Source: Confluentibacter lentus (lineage in GTDB: Bacteria; Bacteroidota; Bacteroidia; Flavobacteriales; Flavobacteriaceae). Taken from it: 64,000 bases of DNA. The stretch covers positions 62,001 to 126,000 of the forward strand of contig NZ_NIHE01000010.1 in the NCBI RefSeq assembly GCF_002806995.1, read 5' to 3'. Below the pieces are notes generated by a model. That model saw only the letters and a list, made by a program, of their open reading frames with translations. It searched no databases and was not told the origin of the DNA. Of the stretch, positions 44,401-51,883 are shown in pieces; positions within the stretch are counted from its first letter, which is position 1; the number at the start of each line of letters is the position of its first letter. A program made the translations under genes and the position numbers.

Positions 44401-44961
44401 ATGAAAAAAATCCTGGTTGTTTTAGTTGTTCTTGCTTCACAGTTTGCAGGGGCACAGTTTATCAAAGAAAAGTCGTTAAATCTTCAAATAGGGTATGGTG
44501 TAACTGTTCCATATTATAGTGTGGACGAAGTTGCCAGTGGTGGATTTTTTTTGCAAGGTGAATTGGTATTGAAAGCAACATCTTGGTTTGAAATTCGCCC
44601 TTACGCAGGTTTTATGCTCACAAATTCTAACGGAAAGAATCTTCAGGATGGGCCATCGGATGAAATGGCTGAAACCAAAGCTTTCTTATTAGGTGGAAAA
44701 GTAAGGGTGAGAGCGCCTATTCCTTGGATAGCACCGTACGCCGAAATTGGTATTGGTACCTCCATCGGAAAATTTGAAACAAAAACCTATTTTAGTTATT
44801 ACGATAAAAGCGGTGTTATTTACCACATCCCTTTTTCTTTTGGTTTGGAGTTAGGTAGAAACAACAATGTAGATATTGGCCTAACCTATTATTTTCACCC
44901 ATCTGTGGAGCAGTTGGCTGGTGCCTTTGCGGTAGGACTTACTATACCATTAAAAAATTAA
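44401..44961 (+). CDS. Outer-membrane beta-barrel protein
   Basis: I take the ATG at 44401 (MKKILVVLVV), which gives a normal signal peptide ending FAGAQF; an upstream TTG at 44365 gives an unlikely extension. The mature protein of about 167 aa alternates hydrophobic and polar residues in eight or so strands (LNLQIGYGVTVPYYSV, GGFFLQGELVLKAT, WFEIRPYAGFML, VGLTIPLKN at the end). This is a small OmpA/OprF-like beta-barrel without enzyme motifs. Its function is unknown. It is followed by a 340-bp region of palindromic repeats. Confidence 0.75.
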   Translation: MKKILVVLVVLASQFAGAQFIKEKSLNLQIGYGVTVPYYSVDEVASGGFFLQGELVLKATSWFEIRPYAGFMLTNSNGKNLQDGPSDEMAETKAFLLGGKVRVRAPIPWIAPYAEIGIGTSIGKFETKTYFSYYDKSGVIYHIPFSFGLELGRNNNVDIGLTYYFHPSVEQLAGAFAVGLTIPLKN

Positions 44962-44970
44962 CATTACACT

Positions 44971-45086
44971 GTCAGTTCGAGTGATTTTGAGGAACGAAAA
45001 ATTTTATCGAGAACATTTAAACACAAAATTCTTGTTTTCGATACAAATTCAACGCTTATTTAAGCGTTAAATTCACTCAAACTGAC
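44971..45086. repeat. Palindromic repeat of the GTCAGTTCGAGTGA type
   Basis: GTCAGTTCGAGTGA...TTTTATCGAGAAC on the left pairs with GTTTTCGATACAAA...TCACTCAAACTGAC on the right. An inner hairpin AACGCTTA/TAAGCGTT lies at 45051-45068. The gap between genes at 44962-45301 (340 bp) otherwise holds only AT-rich sequence and a CTGAACTTGTTTCAG motif near 45213. This is a typical dispersed, non-coding element of Flavobacteriaceae. Confidence 0.7.
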
Positions 45087-45275
45087 GAATTTCTTCATCA
45101 TTTTGCCATTAGTTTGAATTGTAGGTAAATTATCCTAAAATTGTTTTTAACTTTCTAAAAACCTTCATGTTACTTATTTATTTTCAGAATTTAAAAACTA
45201 AATTCGCTTACTGGTGCTGAACTTGTTTCAGTATCGGTGGATATCAATTCATTAAAACGGATTTATATCTCGAAC

Positions 45276-46399
45276 GTTAGCTGTAATTTGAAACCAAAAA
45301 AATGAACCAACATTATGTCCCACAAGTTCATTTAAAATTTTTCGCTGATAAGGTTAAAAATGAATATTTAGTTGATGTTTATGAAAAATCTACAAAAAGA
45401 AGGTTTCGTACTAACATTAAGAATATTTGTGCGGAAAAACATTTCTATACTCTTGATGAAAATCAAAAAGTTGCTAATAATATTTTAGCAATCGAAAATA
45501 TTTATGCCAATCATCTTGAACCAATTTATCGTAAGGCATATGATTTACTAACAGATAATAGAATTACTAAAATTACTCACCAACAGCATAATGAAATATT
45601 GATAGGAATATTTCAAATGTATATGAGAAATCCGAAGTGGTTAAAAAGTATGATTGACTATCATACGAAAGAAATAAAGAAATTATATAAAAAAGCTAAT
45701 GCTAATAGAGAAAAGGGATTAACATATTTAGAAGAGGATTTCAGTTTTCGCGAATTTACTTTAAATGAAATCATAGGACATTTTAAAAATAAAATCACAA
45801 AAGATTACAAGAAACGCCATATTATTGGAACAAAAGAAATATGTATGGCACATATAAATGCCAAATATGAAGTTTTTGAAATAATTGATAAAGGAGAATT
45901 CATAACTGGAGACAATCCGTTAGTTTATGAAGACTTTGTAACAAAAAACGAACACCCTTTACTAAAGTCTAAAGAATTTACTTTAACACTGAATAAAAAG
46001 TTTGCATTAAGAATTTTTCACGATAATACTAAAAAGTTAAACTATATATATAGACAAAAAATACCACACGGAAATGCAGGTTCAATAAATGATACCATTT
46101 TAAGAATGAGTAATCGATTTATAATAGGTTCTAATTATGCTTTCGATGAATTATTTAAAATCAAAAATTTTTTAGACAGCACATCCTTGGAATTAAAAAT
46201 GGATGCTATGAAACAAATAGTAACAAAAATCGAACCTGATGAAGAAAACATTGAGCTTCATCGATTAATGAAAACCTATTTGGAAAAATATGAAAAAGAC
46301 GGATTAAGCAAAATTGAGGAATATGAATTATATATGAAAATCAAGGAATTGACAGCTAATTGGAAAAAAAACAGATTAAGATAAAAAACTACAGCTAAC
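45276..46399. other. Candidate single-gene cassette bounded by inverted repeats
   Basis: GTTAGCTGTA (45276-45285) and TACAGCTAAC (46390-46399) are perfect reverse complements. They tightly bracket the DUF4238 gene: 16 bp before its ATG and 5 bp after its stop. The right repeat leads into a structured region. The layout looks like a mobile cassette with attC-like ends, but no cassette integrase is in the window. Confidence 0.45.
45302..46384 (+). CDS. DUF4238-domain protein
   Basis: The 360-aa protein begins with the DUF4238 hallmark MNQHYVPQVHLKFFADK and has ICAEKHFYTLDENQKVANNILAIENIYANHLEP, then FITGDNPLVYED in the middle (about 200-212). The C-terminal third is helical and charged (about 290-360). 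The family is widespread, scattered among phyla and often close to mobile or defence genes; its biochemical role is unknown. The gene is very AT-rich and Lys-rich and sits between perfect 10-bp inverted repeats, which points to horizontal arrival as a cassette. Confidence 0.75.
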   Translation: MNQHYVPQVHLKFFADKVKNEYLVDVYEKSTKRRFRTNIKNICAEKHFYTLDENQKVANNILAIENIYANHLEPIYRKAYDLLTDNRITKITHQQHNEILIGIFQMYMRNPKWLKSMIDYHTKEIKKLYKKANANREKGLTYLEEDFSFREFTLNEIIGHFKNKITKDYKKRHIIGTKEICMAHINAKYEVFEIIDKGEFITGDNPLVYEDFVTKNEHPLLKSKEFTLTLNKKFALRIFHDNTKKLNYIYRQKIPHGNAGSINDTILRMSNRFIIGSNYAFDELFKIKNFLDSTSLELKMDAMKQIVTKIEPDEENIELHRLMKTYLEKYEKDGLSKIEEYELYMKIKELTANWKKNRLR

Positions 46400-46402
46400 A
46401 AC

Positions 46403-46515
46403 GGCTATATTCAATTGCTTGCTAAATGCTAAACCAAAAATCGTTACCTTTAACTTGGTTGGCTCGATTCCTACTCCGAAAATCCTACGGATTTTCACGT
46501 AACGAAACCATAGCC
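46403..46515. repeat. Nested hairpin (attC-like) after DUF4238 gene
   Basis: Three nested inverted repeats share one centre: GGCTAT/ATAGCC (46403-46408, 46510-46515), TCGTTAC/GTAACGA (46441-46447, 46499-46505) and GAAAATCC/GGATTTTC (46478-46485, 46489-46496). The fold has large internal bulges, as in attC sites. The link to integrons is inference. Confidence 0.55.
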
Positions 46516-46546
46516 AAACCGATAAGCAAATCATTTAAGAACCCCA

Positions 46547-47101
46547 ATGGAAACCATTAGAAAGTTTTTTGATACCATTTCTCCAATGAATGATTCGGAT
46601 TGGGCATTTTTTTCTTCAAAATTGCAAAAGGTAAACTTAAGCAAAAATGCATGTCTTTTAAAAAAAGGAGACGCTGATGGTTATTTGTCTTTTATATCCA
46701 AAGGATTGGTTCGGCTTTATATCCCAAGAGAAGAGAACGACTTAACGTTTGGTTTTGTATTTGAAAATGAATTCGTAACAGCCTATGACTCCTTTTTAAC
46801 GCAAACCCCGTCTGATTACCAAATAGAAACACTAGCGGAAACAATTTTGTGGCGCATAGCATTCACTGACCTTCAAGACGTTTATAAAAAAACAGAAAAA
46901 GGGAATTTAATTGGCCGTAAAATGGCTGAAAACATGTATTTAATTAAATCAAAAAGAGAACTTTCCTTATTAAGTAAAACAGCCGAAGAACGCTATTTGA
47001 GTTTATTCCAAGAAAGGCCAAAATTAATAAAGCAAATCCCACTAAAATACATTGCTTCGTATGTTGGTGTAACGCCACAGGCATTAAGCAGGATTACTTA
47101 A
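46547..47101 (+). CDS. Crp/Fnr-family cyclic-nucleotide-binding-like regulator
   Basis: The 184-aa protein has a cNMP-binding beta-barrel (about 12-115; LKKGDADGYLSFISKGLVRLY and FENEFVTAYDSFLT) and a C-terminal helical part with SKTAEERYLSLFQ and IPLKYIASYVGVTPQALSRI. The usual Fnr-type wing after SRI is missing: the frame ends one residue later, several residues short of typical family members. DNA binding could still occur through the helix. This form is common in Bacteroidota, where ligands are unknown. It precedes a DoxX-like gene by 63 bp, same direction, a pairing often seen in this phylum. Confidence 0.78.
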   Translation: METIRKFFDTISPMNDSDWAFFSSKLQKVNLSKNACLLKKGDADGYLSFISKGLVRLYIPREENDLTFGFVFENEFVTAYDSFLTQTPSDYQIETLAETILWRIAFTDLQDVYKKTEKGNLIGRKMAENMYLIKSKRELSLLSKTAEERYLSLFQERPKLIKQIPLKYIASYVGVTPQALSRIT

Positions 47102-47164
47102 CTTAGGTTCATTGTTTATTCTAAATCCATTTATGACATTTGGAGTACAGTTAAACAAAAAAAT

Positions 47165-47620
47165 ATGAAACCACTAATAGTACTCTTGTTAAGTTTTATC
47201 ATTTCAATTTTTGCCATTAAATTTTTTAGGAAACAATATGATTTTGCAATATCGGCCAGAATTGCCATGTCAATAATGCTTTGCTTTACTGCCATAGGAC
47301 ATTTTGCATTCACTAAAGGCATGACGATGATGATTCCTCAATTTATTCCTTTTAAAGAAAGTATTGTTTATATGACTGGTATTTTAGAAGTTCTATTAGC
47401 TATAGGATTACTTATTCCCAGATTTAATGTTATATCTGGTTGGGCCTTGATTATTTTTCTGTTACTGATTTTACCTTCTAATATTTATGCGGCAATACAT
47501 AACATAAATTACCAAAAAGGAACATTTGATGGTAATGGTATTACTTATCTATGGTTTAGAATTCCTTTACAGATTCTGTTTATTCTATGGACTTACCTAA
47601 GTACCATCCGAATCTTTTAA
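47165..47620 (+). CDS. DoxX-like membrane protein
   Basis: The 151-aa protein has four or five membrane helices (about 3-20, 33-52, 67-88, 92-110 and 128-148), with FTAIGHFAFTKGMTMMIPQFIPFKESIVYMTGILE in the DoxX-like pattern. The family spans quinone-linked and detoxification membrane proteins, but the function of this one is unknown. It lies 63 bp downstream of the Crp/Fnr-like regulator, which probably controls it. It is convergent with mutS2, 32 bp away, with no clear terminator. Confidence 0.65.
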   Translation: MKPLIVLLLSFIISIFAIKFFRKQYDFAISARIAMSIMLCFTAIGHFAFTKGMTMMIPQFIPFKESIVYMTGILEVLLAIGLLIPRFNVISGWALIIFLLLILPSNIYAAIHNINYQKGTFDGNGITYLWFRIPLQILFILWTYLSTIRIF

Positions 47621-47652
47621 AAAAATGTAATTAAAGATGAGTAAGTATTTGG

Positions 47653-49818
47653 TTATTTCTTCGCCTCCACCAACTCCAATTGCTCCAAACTAACATTGGT
47701 AGTAAATATACCATAATTTACTACCGCTTTGTTTTTTTCGATTTTATCAATGCTTCCAATCGCGCGGCCATCTTCCATGCGTACGCGGTCGCCGACCTTT
47801 AAAATGGCCTTGGGTTTTGGACTTTCAATCGCTTTTTTCTTGGCTTCCTTCTTTTTTTCTCTTATGACTTCAACCACCTTTTCAGCTTCCTGCTTAACAG
47901 CTTCTTCTTTGGCTTTGATGACTTTTTTTTCTTTAACGGTAACTTTTTTGCGTTTGGAATTTTCAATCTGTACCAGTTTGAAGAGTTCGTCCATTAAGAC
48001 TTTTTTCTGCTTGTTTTCAAAGAATTTTTCAGAAAGATCATTGATTTTTTGCCCTAAATAAATGAGGCGTTGGTTGCTATCATATAATTCTTGATAGCTT
48101 TCCAGTTTCTTTTGGATTTTTATATTGATTTCCTCTAGTTTATCGGCTTCTTCAATTTTTTTCCTTTCATTAAGTTTTAATGAAGCACCTGTTTTTTCGA
48201 GTTTACTACGTTCTTTTTGAAGTTTCGCAATGGTTTCATCAAACCGCACTTTACTGCGTTCAATTTTCTTTTTTGCTCGATTTATAAGGCTGAAAGGAAT
48301 GCCGTTTTTTTGTGCGACTTCAAAAGTAAAACTACTTCCTGCTTGCCCAATCACTAATTTAAATAGAGGCTCTAGTGTTTTTTCATCAAAAAGCATATTA
48401 GCATTTAGCATATATGGTAATTCGTTTGCCTGCATTTTTAAATTGGAGTAATGCGTGGTAATGATTCCAAAAGCTTCCCGATGGTAAAATTCCTCTAAAA
48501 ATGTTTCAGCCAAGGCACCACCAAGTTCGGGATCACTTCCTGTTCCAAATTCATCAATCAGAAACAGTGTGTTCTTATTGCACTTTTTCAGAAAATAATT
48601 CATTTGCTTTAAGCGGTAACTATAGGTGCTTAAATGGTTTTCAATGGATTGATTATCTCCAATATCACTCATAATCCTATCAAACAAACATACTTTGCTA
48701 CGTTCATGAACAGGAATTAATAGTCCACTTTGAAGCATAACTTGTAGCAAGCCAACGGTTTTTAATGTGATGCTTTTGCCTCCGGCATTAGGCCCCGAAA
48801 TAACTATAATTCTGCCGTCCGCATTTAATTCGATAGTCTGCGGATATGTTGTTTTGTTCTCTTTTAAATGATTTAAATAAAGCAAAGGGTGATAGGCATC
48901 GCGCAAATAAATATGTCTTTCATCTGTGATTTCTGGAAGAATGCCATTCATGGAACGTGCATATTTCGCCTTGGCAGCAATGACATCTACATCAATCAAA
49001 AACGCTTGATATGTTTCCAATAATGGTAAAAAAGGCCTTAAAAAATCGGTCACTTCCTTTAAAATACGAATGATTTCTTCTTGCGCTTCATATTCCAAAT
49101 TATTCAGTTCCCTGGAATATTGTAATGTGGTTTCTGGTTCAATATAAACAATACTGCCCGTTTTGCTGCCTCCCATAATAGCCCCTTTTACCTTGCGGCG
49201 GTACATGGCTTTTACTGCTAAAACACGTTTGTTATCTACCACGGATTCTCGAATATCATCCAGATAATCAAGACCCTGATACATGTTCAAGGCTGAAATA
49301 AAACTTTGGTTTATTTTACCTTTTATGCTGTTAATGGATTGGCGTAATTGCGAAAGTAAAGGAGAGGCATTGTCTTTTACATCACCAAATTTGTCAACAA
49401 TCGTATCAATTTTTTCAATGATGGCTTTTGTTAGGTCAATATGCGAAACGAAATCACTCAACGTTGGATAATAGTCCTCAAACTTATTTAAAAAGATAAT
49501 AATCTCATTGACTGTTGACGATATGGATGTTATTTTTTTTAAACTATGAACTTCCAAATAGGTGTTTTCTATCTTTAAAAGTTTTAGTTCTTTAGTAATA
49601 GCATCAAAACCATGATTGGGAATGTGGTTATCATTGTAAAAGGATGATAAATATTCATTGGTCAATTTAAGAGCATAAAGTAATCCTTCCTTAGTTTTTA
49701 TAGGTGCTATCTGTAAAGTGCTTTCATTACCTAAAGGCGTCACACAAAGCTCACTAACCTGCTTTAAAACAGTAGGGAATTCTATATCGCGTAAGGTTTT
49801 TTCGTGAATATGTATCAT
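47653..49818 (-). CDS. mutS2: MutS2-family DNA repair ATPase (no Smr domain)
   Basis: The 721-aa protein has the MutS core (about 1-320), an ABC ATPase domain with Walker A GPNAGGKS (about 344) and Walker B LFLIDEFGTGSDPELGG, and a long coiled coil (about 510-650) rich in Lys and Glu. After a small beta domain (KVGDRVRMEDGRAIGSIDKIEKN) it ends without the C-terminal Smr nuclease domain of Bacillus MutS2. The absence of Smr is usual in Bacteroidota. It may act in recombination control or ribosome rescue rather than mismatch repair. Confidence 0.87.
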   Translation of the reverse strand: MIHIHEKTLRDIEFPTVLKQVSELCVTPLGNESTLQIAPIKTKEGLLYALKLTNEYLSSFYNDNHIPNHGFDAITKELKLLKIENTYLEVHSLKKITSISSTVNEIIIFLNKFEDYYPTLSDFVSHIDLTKAIIEKIDTIVDKFGDVKDNASPLLSQLRQSINSIKGKINQSFISALNMYQGLDYLDDIRESVVDNKRVLAVKAMYRRKVKGAIMGGSKTGSIVYIEPETTLQYSRELNNLEYEAQEEIIRILKEVTDFLRPFLPLLETYQAFLIDVDVIAAKAKYARSMNGILPEITDERHIYLRDAYHPLLYLNHLKENKTTYPQTIELNADGRIIVISGPNAGGKSITLKTVGLLQVMLQSGLLIPVHERSKVCLFDRIMSDIGDNQSIENHLSTYSYRLKQMNYFLKKCNKNTLFLIDEFGTGSDPELGGALAETFLEEFYHREAFGIITTHYSNLKMQANELPYMLNANMLFDEKTLEPLFKLVIGQAGSSFTFEVAQKNGIPFSLINRAKKKIERSKVRFDETIAKLQKERSKLEKTGASLKLNERKKIEEADKLEEINIKIQKKLESYQELYDSNQRLIYLGQKINDLSEKFFENKQKKVLMDELFKLVQIENSKRKKVTVKEKKVIKAKEEAVKQEAEKVVEVIREKKKEAKKKAIESPKPKAILKVGDRVRMEDGRAIGSIDKIEKNKAVVNYGIFTTNVSLEQLELVEAKK

Positions 49819-49902
49819 TAGGTTTTTTGAAATCTAGCAAAAGGGCAAAGTTAAAAATTCTTTAGGTAAATTATTTATATAAAAGCCTATATTAAATCAT
49901 GC

Positions 49903-49910
49903 TATTTTTG
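49903..49910 (+). promoter_or_regulatory. -7 promoter box of sppA
   Basis: TATTTTTG matches TAnnTTTG, 86 bp before the sppA ATG. No close -33 TTTG partner is seen at 19 nt. Confidence 0.4.
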
Positions 49911-49995
49911 ACATAATAACTTGTAAAAACTAAAAATTTTAGGTTCTTTGTAACATTCATTTCTATTGTTCTACAAACATTAAAAAATATAACTC

Positions 49996-51759
49996 ATGAA
50001 TTTTATAAAACGTGTATTATCGACAGTAGTCGGTATTTTTGTGTTTCTGTTTATTTGTTTCGGACTGCTCATTATAGTTGGATTGATAATTGGTTCGTCT
50101 TCAGAAGAAATCGTAACCGTTAAACCTAATTCTGTTTTAGAACTCACTTTAGATTTCCCCATAAAAGATTATGCAGGCAAAGTTGAGTTTAAAGATTATA
50201 CTTTTTTGAACGAAGACCGAAAAAATGGTCTTTTTAATATTATTGATGCTATAAACTACGCTGCTACGGATGATAAAATCAAAGGTATTACCATCGATAA
50301 TAGTTTTATTGATGCTGGCATTACTCAAACCAAAGAAATACGTGATGCCTTACTAAAATTTAAAAAATCAGGTAAATTCATTACGGCATATTCGGATATG
50401 TACAGCCAAAAAGATTATTATTTATCCTCTGTGGCTGATACTATTTATATGAATCCTGCGGGGACTTTAGAGTTCAAAGGCTTATATTCTGAACAATTGT
50501 ATTTAAAAGATATTCAGGATAAAACAGGCTTAAAAATAGAAGTCATTCGCTACGGAAAATACAAAAGTGCTGTTGAGCCTTTTTTGGCAAATGAAATGAG
50601 TACTGAAAACCGTGAGCAAATAAGCGTGTATTTAAATTCCATTTGGAAACAAGTGAAAGAAGAGGTTTCTAAAAGCAGATATGTTTCAGTGGCACAATTG
50701 GATAGCATTGCAGATAATTTGTTGGCGAGAAATGCCATTATGGCAAAAAACGCTAAACTGATTGATAAAATTGCTTATTACGATGAATATATTGATGGCT
50801 TAAAACATGCCTTGAAGGTTGATAGTTATGAAGATATAGAGCGCATCAGTATTGAAGATTATGCCATTTACGCCGCAAATAAATTAGAATCCAATAGCAG
50901 TAAAAATAGAATCGCGGTTATTTATGCCGAAGGTGATATTATTTATGGTGAAGGAGATGAAAATAATGTCGGGCAAGGTACAATGAGCATGGCTTTAAAA
51001 GAAGCCAGGGAAGACGATAAAGTGAAAGCGATTGTATTACGTATCAACTCTCCTGGAGGCGATGCTTTAGCCAGTGAATTGATTTGGCGGGAGATTGAAC
51101 TGACTAAAGAAACAAAACCCGTTATTGTGTCTATGGGAGATTTAGCGGCTTCTGGTGGTTATTATATAGCTTGTAATGCTGATAAAATCATTGCCGAACC
51201 AACTACCATTACAGGTAGCATTGGTGTATTTGGTATGTTACCCAATGGCAAGGAATTAGCTGATAGTTGGGGTATTAATGCAGAACAGGTTGTTACCAAT
51301 AAAAATGCCGTTACCTATAGCTTTTTTGAACCATTAAGTGAAACACAACATGATTTTATTAAAGAAGGCGTTATTGATGTCTATGAATTGTTTACGAAGC
51401 GTGTTGCAGATGGAAGAAACATGAAACAAGATGATGTCAAAACGCTTGCGGAAGGACGTGTGTGGACTGGTGCAGATGCCGTAAATAATGGTTTGGTAGA
51501 TGAAATTGGTGGTTTGGATGTAGCACTGAAAAGAGCTGCTGAAGCTGCTAATATTGAAGATTATAAAATTAAGGAACTGCCTATTTTTGAAAAAGATTTA
51601 GATAAAATATTGAGCAGTTTTGGTTTGGTTAAAACAAAAGAAGACATCTTAAAAGAAGAATTGGGTGAGGAAAACTACAAGATGCTTAAAAAAGTTAAAT
51701 CCATGACAGAAAAAAAGGGGGTACAATTAATTTTTCCTTATAGTTTAGATATTAAATAG
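49996..51759 (+). CDS. sppA: Signal peptide peptidase SppA (67-kDa type)
   Basis: The 587-aa protein has one N-terminal membrane helix (about 10-36) and two tandem SppA (crotonase-like) domains. The catalytic Lys190 lies in RYGKYKSAVEPF and Ser386 in GDLAASGGYYIACN, matching the Lys-Ser dyad of E. coli SppA. RINSPGGDALASE and EPTTITGSIGVFG flank the active site. It cleaves leftover signal peptides in the membrane, active site on the periplasmic side. Length and domain order equal those of the long bacterial type. Confidence 0.93.
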   Translation: MNFIKRVLSTVVGIFVFLFICFGLLIIVGLIIGSSSEEIVTVKPNSVLELTLDFPIKDYAGKVEFKDYTFLNEDRKNGLFNIIDAINYAATDDKIKGITIDNSFIDAGITQTKEIRDALLKFKKSGKFITAYSDMYSQKDYYLSSVADTIYMNPAGTLEFKGLYSEQLYLKDIQDKTGLKIEVIRYGKYKSAVEPFLANEMSTENREQISVYLNSIWKQVKEEVSKSRYVSVAQLDSIADNLLARNAIMAKNAKLIDKIAYYDEYIDGLKHALKVDSYEDIERISIEDYAIYAANKLESNSSKNRIAVIYAEGDIIYGEGDENNVGQGTMSMALKEAREDDKVKAIVLRINSPGGDALASELIWREIELTKETKPVIVSMGDLAASGGYYIACNADKIIAEPTTITGSIGVFGMLPNGKELADSWGINAEQVVTNKNAVTYSFFEPLSETQHDFIKEGVIDVYELFTKRVADGRNMKQDDVKTLAEGRVWTGADAVNNGLVDEIGGLDVALKRAAEAANIEDYKIKELPIFEKDLDKILSSFGLVKTKEDILKEELGEENYKMLKKVKSMTEKKGVQLIFPYSLDIK

Positions 51760-51768
51760 AGATGCTGT

Positions 51769-51799
51769 TTTGTAAGATTAGTCCTTTTTTATATATTTG
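51769..51799 (+). promoter_or_regulatory. Consensus promoter of the MG2/plug gene
   Basis: TTTG (51769-51772), a 19-nt spacer and TATATTTG (51792-51799) match the Bacteroidota consensus exactly. The start point would be near 51806, giving a leader of about 78 nt. Confidence 0.8.
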
Positions 51800-51883
51800 A
51801 AAGAATCGTCAACACTTTAAAGTTTTTATAGGTTGTTTTTTTATCTACAACTTTGATTGTGTTTTTTAATTAGATAAAATTTC

